Source of the DNA: Gossypium raimondii
Lineage: Eukaryota > Streptophyta > Magnoliopsida > Malvales > Malvaceae
Reading direction: 5' to 3'
DNA length: 64,000 bases
Assembly: GCF_025698545.1 (NCBI RefSeq)
Contig: NC_068566.1
Coordinates: 33,706,444 to 33,770,443 of the forward strand
Shown here in pieces: positions 59,489 to 64,000 of the stretch. Each line of letters opens with the position of its first letter. Position 1 is the stretch's first letter. The notes under the pieces were generated by a model. The model did no database searches and was not told where the DNA came from. It saw only the letters and a program-made list of their open reading frames with translations. A program made the translations under genes and the position numbers.

Positions 59489-60609
59489 CTAAATGTAACA
59501 CCTCAAACCCGGCCTAAACATTATGGTCGAATTTAGAAGTGTTACAAAGAAAAATTATAAAACAAATTCCTTGTTATTTGCAAATTGTCGTAACCGTTGT
59601 TACTTAATATGTCTAATTTGTTTGGAAAACTTATTAATATACTTATTTGATTTAAAATCGTTACTCGTTTACGCCTTTCTATAAAATCAAATGTTTTGCA
59701 GCAGAGTTTCTTTAAAATGTCATATTTTGGCAAATCAAATTGTTTCTTGAAAATCATTATTTCAGAAAAGTTGTCGTTTTCAGAAAAATCGTTTTATCGG
59801 TTGTTATGCTTAGAAAATTAAAATAAAATCCAAAACCAAAAACAGTCTTAAAAATTCCGGAGAGTCCCAAAATTACAAAACTCTCAAAAGTTAGCAAAGT
59901 TTAACCTAATTTTAAGATAATGAAATTTTATGGAAATGTGGTCACCATTGAGCTTCCGTCGCACCAACCTGCCTAAATTTGAGGGTTACCTGAACAGAAC
60001 AAACAAACAAAGAGTGAGTGTTGAAACTCAGTGTATAATGCGATATAAATGAAATTGGACTTAATCTCATGAGCAATGTATGAGATGTAAACCTTTACGA
60101 ATCAAGTATGCAGATACAAATATGCAAAATCCTACACCCATCCTCTACACATCAACTCCGACCATCCCATCACACCATGTGGGGTATAAAACACCCACCC
60201 AACCCTACACACCGCATAGTGTCTATACGACACTTTTCAGAATAATCGCAGCGTTGCTGCCAATATAATGGCGAGATATCGCCTCACACAGAACACTTCC
60301 TCCTCATAATACAAATCCCATCCCATAGCCAATTACAGACAGATTATCAGATAAAACAGACTAATAGATATCAGAATTAACATATTATGCATGCTCGTAT
60401 AACAGATATTTCACATGCTTATACATAACAGAACAAATCATACATACTTTATTTCATAATACTTGTATAAATGTCATTTACGTTAACTTCAATCTGACAT
60501 AGTAGCAGATTTCATGCTTTAAGGCTTATACCACACATACTGGCCTAATGGAAGGCCCACAGTCGATTAAGATGACATGTACGACCCTAGGGAAAATTTT
60601 TGAAATTTG

Positions 60610-60705
60610 GACCCACATGCCCATGTGGCTTGCCCGTGTGGCCCATACGACCCAAAATGACCTAGGCCGTGTGTCGCACATGGCCTACCACACAGCCGTG
60701 TGGCG
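60610..60705. repeat. CACACGG palindrome cluster in the 5' LTR
   Basis: Words CATGTGGC, GCCCGTGTGGCCC, AGGCCGTGTGTCGC and CACACAGCCGTGTGG within ~95 bp, equivalent to 53490-53605. Confidence 0.7.
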
Positions 60706-60860
60706 TCGACAGGCCCTATTTTCAGCTTTCACCGATCATCGTTTTCTCGTATTTTCGTTACACACCTGATTCGATTTCGACAAGAACGCAACCAGAGAAC
60801 TCTCGATACCTAAATATGCCAAATAAAACGATTAATTACAACATTTAGGCACAAGATAGC

Positions 60861-60954
60861 TAATAATCGAATTCATTGATAACACTAACACCCTTCCAAA
60901 CTCTTACTAATAATCGAACTCATTGATAACACTAACACCCTTCCAAACTCTTAC
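60861..60954. repeat. 47-bp tandem duplication in the 5' LTR
   Basis: TAATAATCGAA..CTTACTAA units start at 60861 and 60908 and differ by one or two bases. The 3' LTR has a single copy (near 53765-53815), so the duplication arose after insertion or in one LTR only. Confidence 0.85.
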
Positions 60955-61721
60955 CGATAATCGAACCACAACCCCACGAAATTACAATGCTGAAGGAGTG
61001 TTAAACGTTTCACGATTTTCTCCTAAGCGCAATGAACTAATTAATCATTAAAAACCAAATTTTAACAACACCTATTGTGCCTCAAAACTCCCAAATTAAT
61101 CAATCAAATAACTAATTAAAACGTTGCCTAATAGAAGCAAAATTACAGACCCAACCAACAACAACCAATGTTAAAGAAGATTTCCAAACAAAGCCCGAAA
61201 GAGAACTGACGAACAGATGAACAAGAAAACTAAATTTTTGCAATTGAAATTGCGACCTGACTTGAGGAATAGCAAAAAGAGGAAACGTGGGTTTTTGAGA
61301 TCCTTTTTTCTTCTTTCTTTTTTTTTTTTTCAAAAACAAAATAAATAAAATAAATGCCTACTCATAAAATAGAATTTGACCAGAATTAGACACTTGTTTT
61401 GTTTAATTCAAAACAAGCCCAAGAGTTAAAACAACTTTTTTTTTTTAAATTGCTACTTGATTTATCAAAGAATATAATATTATTATTATTATTTCTAACA
61501 AACTCCCTTTGTCTTTAATAAAATAATAAAAACAGCTCCAAAATTATTTTGACAATAAGCATATTTTTATTTAAAATCAAATAGGCTTAGAAACAAAAGA
61601 CGATTGAACTACAACTCAAGCCTTAGACCTTAGACATCGAATTAAGACACTTAACCACTGCTACAGATATTTACTTATGACAAAATTTGTAAAGCAGACA
61701 TAATTAACTCAGGGCGTTTCA

Positions 61722-62542
61722 CACTTTTACTTTCACATATCACTTTGGCAGTCCTTATTGAATCTCAAAGGAGTTAAATAATTTCAGTACATTGTAGAGA
61801 TCAGGCCAAACACGAACTCTTGGCCTATAACGGAACTCTGATAAGAGGAACTCCAGTAAACACATCTTCTAATCCCCTCTAAACCCTCGTATCACCAACC
61901 CAGTTCCCATCGGAACCCCCAACCCCTCTCAACTCCAAAATCATCTTATTATCATATATCATATATTTCCTCTGAGTTCATCTTATTACCGCATGCACTA
62001 CATTTTCACTTTATACATTAATTCACATAAACACTTACATATCACATATTGACAATACTTTACACTTTATATTTTAATTTTCTTTCATATAACACTTTGC
62101 TTTCATAAAACACTTCACTTAAATATTTATTTCACTATTTTAGCACACTTAGAAATTTTTGAACATTTTACAATTAATCCCTAAATTCATGAAAATTCAG
62201 TATTTACTTTTATAACACTTTAATATCACTTTTCACTTCATTTAAACCTTTAATCACAATATTTATTTCACATGTTCTACATGTATTCACTTATCAATCA
62301 ATGACAAATAAATAACTTTTCACTCTTTATAATTTAATCCTTAGTTTCATAAAATTCACTAATCACTAAATTATCACTTTATCATTTCTTACATTACTAA
62401 CACACCTTTAATTACATATTCACTACTAAATTCAATATATTCTTTAATTATTTCATATTAAAATTTAAATACTCAAATATTCAAATTAAAATAAACTAAC
62501 TTGAATTCAATTAAGAACTTACTTTATTTCTTCACTTGAAAT
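61722..62542. mobile_element. Old retroelement LTR remnant (right part)
   Basis: Starting with the second CACTT, the text resumes the AATCAC/TTTCAC-rich style of 51560-52369, supporting one older element split by the chromovirus. A non-AT-rich island at 61780-61930 (GAACTCTTGGCC..GGAACCCCCAACCCC) has no ORF. No protein-coding part is recognisable. Confidence 0.45.
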
Positions 62543-63196
62543 TAGATGTGTCCATGGGCCAGGTTCAGGCCTAGCCCAACCAAAATTTTAGGCCCATTTG
62601 CTAGACCCAAGTTCAGTCTGGCTCAAAAAATGGGCCTAGGATTTTGCCCAAGCCCGGCTCGGATAAAAATGCTAAAACTCGGGCCCAGCTCGACCGGCCC
62701 GTATTAATTTTTTATATTATTTATTATATATTTATTTTTAAAATATAATACATCAAAAATACTAAAAATATTAAAATAAATGTTTCCCGAAAAATTGAAA
62801 ATAAATAAATATGTTTATTTAAATAACACTAAGATATGTGTAATTTAACAAGCAAATGCCTCTAAAATAGTAACAAAATTAATAATAAAATAAGAGTTAT
62901 ACAATATCCAAACAGTAACAATAAAATAGTATCAACATAATCGTGAAATGATAGCAAAATAGTGAAAAAATAACAATAAAATAGCAAAAAAAAAGTAAAA
63001 AAATAGCAAGGAAAAGCAGTAGTTTCTTTTTTTTGCATATTTGGGTTGGGCTGGGCCTAGGAAAAAAGGCCTTACTCGAGGCCCGGTCTATTTTTTAGGC
63101 GGGCCTTATTTTTAACTCAAGCTCATTTTTTGGGCCTATATATTTACTTAAACTCTCCTACTTTTCGAGCGGGCCTTCAGGTCGGGCCGGGTACAT
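62543..63196. mobile_element. hAT-like MITE relative, right end lost
   Basis: The left end TAGATGTGTCCATGGGCC is close to the inverted repeat of the MITE at 42144. GC-rich shoulders with repeated GGGCC..GGCCC words flank an AT-rich core. At the right, GTCGGGCCGGGTACAT is the start of the terminal repeat, but it stops at 63196 where an LTR begins. No transposase. Confidence 0.7.
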
Positions 63197-64000
63197 TGTA
63201 ACACCCCTTACCCGTATCCAACACCGGAATAAGGTACGAGCCATTACCAAAACACATACACTTGTAAACGTATTTAACCGAGTTATAAAATTTCATCAAA
63301 ATTAAAACTTTCAAAATAATTAACATGTTTCTATAACTTTTCACAATATATCCTCAAAATATTATAATCATAATAATTAGGGCCTACGAGACCCGGTACA
63401 TACTCATACAATTCAATGCTTCATTTCCATTTCATTTAATTCGCAATTTCTCATGCTCACAATTTAGATCATATCACTAGCAATTTCCATTTAATTCACG
63501 TACAATTCAATGTCACTAAGTTTAACACTAATATGTATTTACCATTTAACTCAACGTTTATCGATTATATCATTCAATAACACATTTATGAAATTCTTAA
63601 TTTTGCAATGAAAATATCACTTTAGCTTAAATAACAACATCATCCTGGTATAAATACACTACCACTTATTCATTTACTTTAATTCATTTGGGCCCATTTG
63701 TCACTTACCATCCTTAATCAAATTAGGGAAGCAGTTACGGAAAATTGAGTACTTCACTTTCACTTTGACATATGACCTCTTATCACTTGTCCTTGATCGA
63801 TAAGTGTAGCTAGGCTACCACTTATCACTTTGCCACTTGATCGATAAGTGTAGTGAAGCTACCACTTATCACTTTATCCTTGATCGATAAGTGTAGCCAC
63901 TTATCACTTTGTCTCTTGATCAGATAAGTGTAACCACTTATCACTTTGTTTCTTGATCAGATAAGTGTAGCCACTTATCACTTTGTCTCTTGATCAGATA
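63197..64000 (-). mobile_element. LTR of another gypsy-type element (runs off the window)
   Basis: It starts TGTAACACCCCTTACCCG, the end of a minus-oriented gypsy LTR (GGGGTGTTACA on the other strand), directly abutting the MITE relic. The remainder of the window is LTR sequence with tandem repeats at its end. No coding region is reached. Confidence 0.65.
63779..64000. repeat. 36-43-bp tandem repeat with internal palindrome
   Basis: CTTATCACTT begins at 63779, 63821, 63864, 63900, 63937 and 63974, giving periods of 42, 43, 36, 37 and 37. Each unit pairs CTTATC with GATAAG around a TGATC(A/G)ATAAG core. The array continues past the window end. Confidence 0.92.

Larger units (their letters stand above)
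52370..61721 (-). mobile_element. Tekay/Del-like Ty3/gypsy chromovirus, 9.35 kb, inactive
   Basis: Two LTRs of 2.2 kb (52370-54566 and 59494-61721) enclose decayed gag-pol on the minus strand, with primer site and polypurine tract in place. The target duplication CACTT is exact (52365-52369 and 61722-61726). Domain order gag, protease, reverse transcriptase, RNase H, integrase, chromodomain-like end marks a chromovirus; long LTRs and the Met-type primer site suggest Tekay/Del. Many stops and frameshifts are present. Confidence 0.95.
59494..61721 (-). repeat. 5' LTR of the chromovirus
   Basis: 2228 bp; plus-strand view TGTAACACCTCAAACCC to GGGCGTTTCA. It is ~31 bp longer than the 3' LTR, mostly because of the 47-bp duplication at 60861-60954. 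The small frames in both LTRs (52938-53141 and 60080-60268, for example) are not genes. Confidence 0.93.

Noticed and set aside
63779..64000. CRISPR-like array
   Set aside because: Units vary from 36 to 43 bp with no separate unique spacers, sit in a plant LTR, and no cas genes exist here. It is a simple tandem repeat.

Overview
The window is nuclear DNA from a eudicot plant, most likely cotton (Gossypium) or another Malvaceae. The evidence is AT-rich intergenic sequence packed with nested LTR retrotransposons, split genes with GT/AG introns, a nuclear-type tRNA, and long gypsy LTRs carrying clusters of the palindrome CACACGGCCGTGTG, which I associate from memory with cotton repeats. Nothing bacterial, viral or organellar is seen. 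The species call is an inference.

Layout. 1-10 kb: repeats only. They include a short tandem array of ~265-bp units split by a solo LTR (1763-4385) and by a non-LTR retrocopy with a 17-bp target duplication (4542-5346), a 3'-truncated LTR (6424-9240) and a LINE scrap. 10.5-18.5 kb: a minus-strand gene for a G3BP-like NTF2+RRM protein. I could join its eight coding exons in phase to 462 codons. A Ty1/copia element (12511-16637) with target duplication AAAAG sits in one of its introns. 19.6-20.3 kb: a frameshifted RNase H-like fragment. 21.2 kb: a small intact plus-strand gene of 127 codons. 24.7 kb: a tRNA-Thr(CGT). 26-33 kb: a large minus-strand gene whose five coding exons join in phase to 1568 codons and encode a SURP + RS-repeat + CCCH zinc finger protein.

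34.2-64 kb is a retrotransposon nest, almost all on the minus strand. Two related degenerate copia elements stand 67 bp apart (A, 34681-38633; B, 38701-51057). An Athila-like gypsy element without integrase (40447-48521) is inserted in B, and a hAT-type MITE with a perfect 8-bp duplication is inserted in the gypsy element. A 9.35-kb Tekay/Del-like chromovirus with TSD CACTT (52370-61721) splits an older repeat. A second hAT-like relic (62543-63196) is cut by another LTR (63197 to the end) that carries 36-43-bp tandem repeats.

The three protein genes and the tRNA look functional. Two of the proteins (G3BP-like and SURP/CCCH) are RNA-binding or RNA-processing factors, but nothing suggests they form a cluster. 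No retroelement reading frame is intact. I found no convincing new biological system. The most interesting items are the intronic copia insertion, the layered insertion histories, the recurring CACACGG motif and some uncharacterised repeats.
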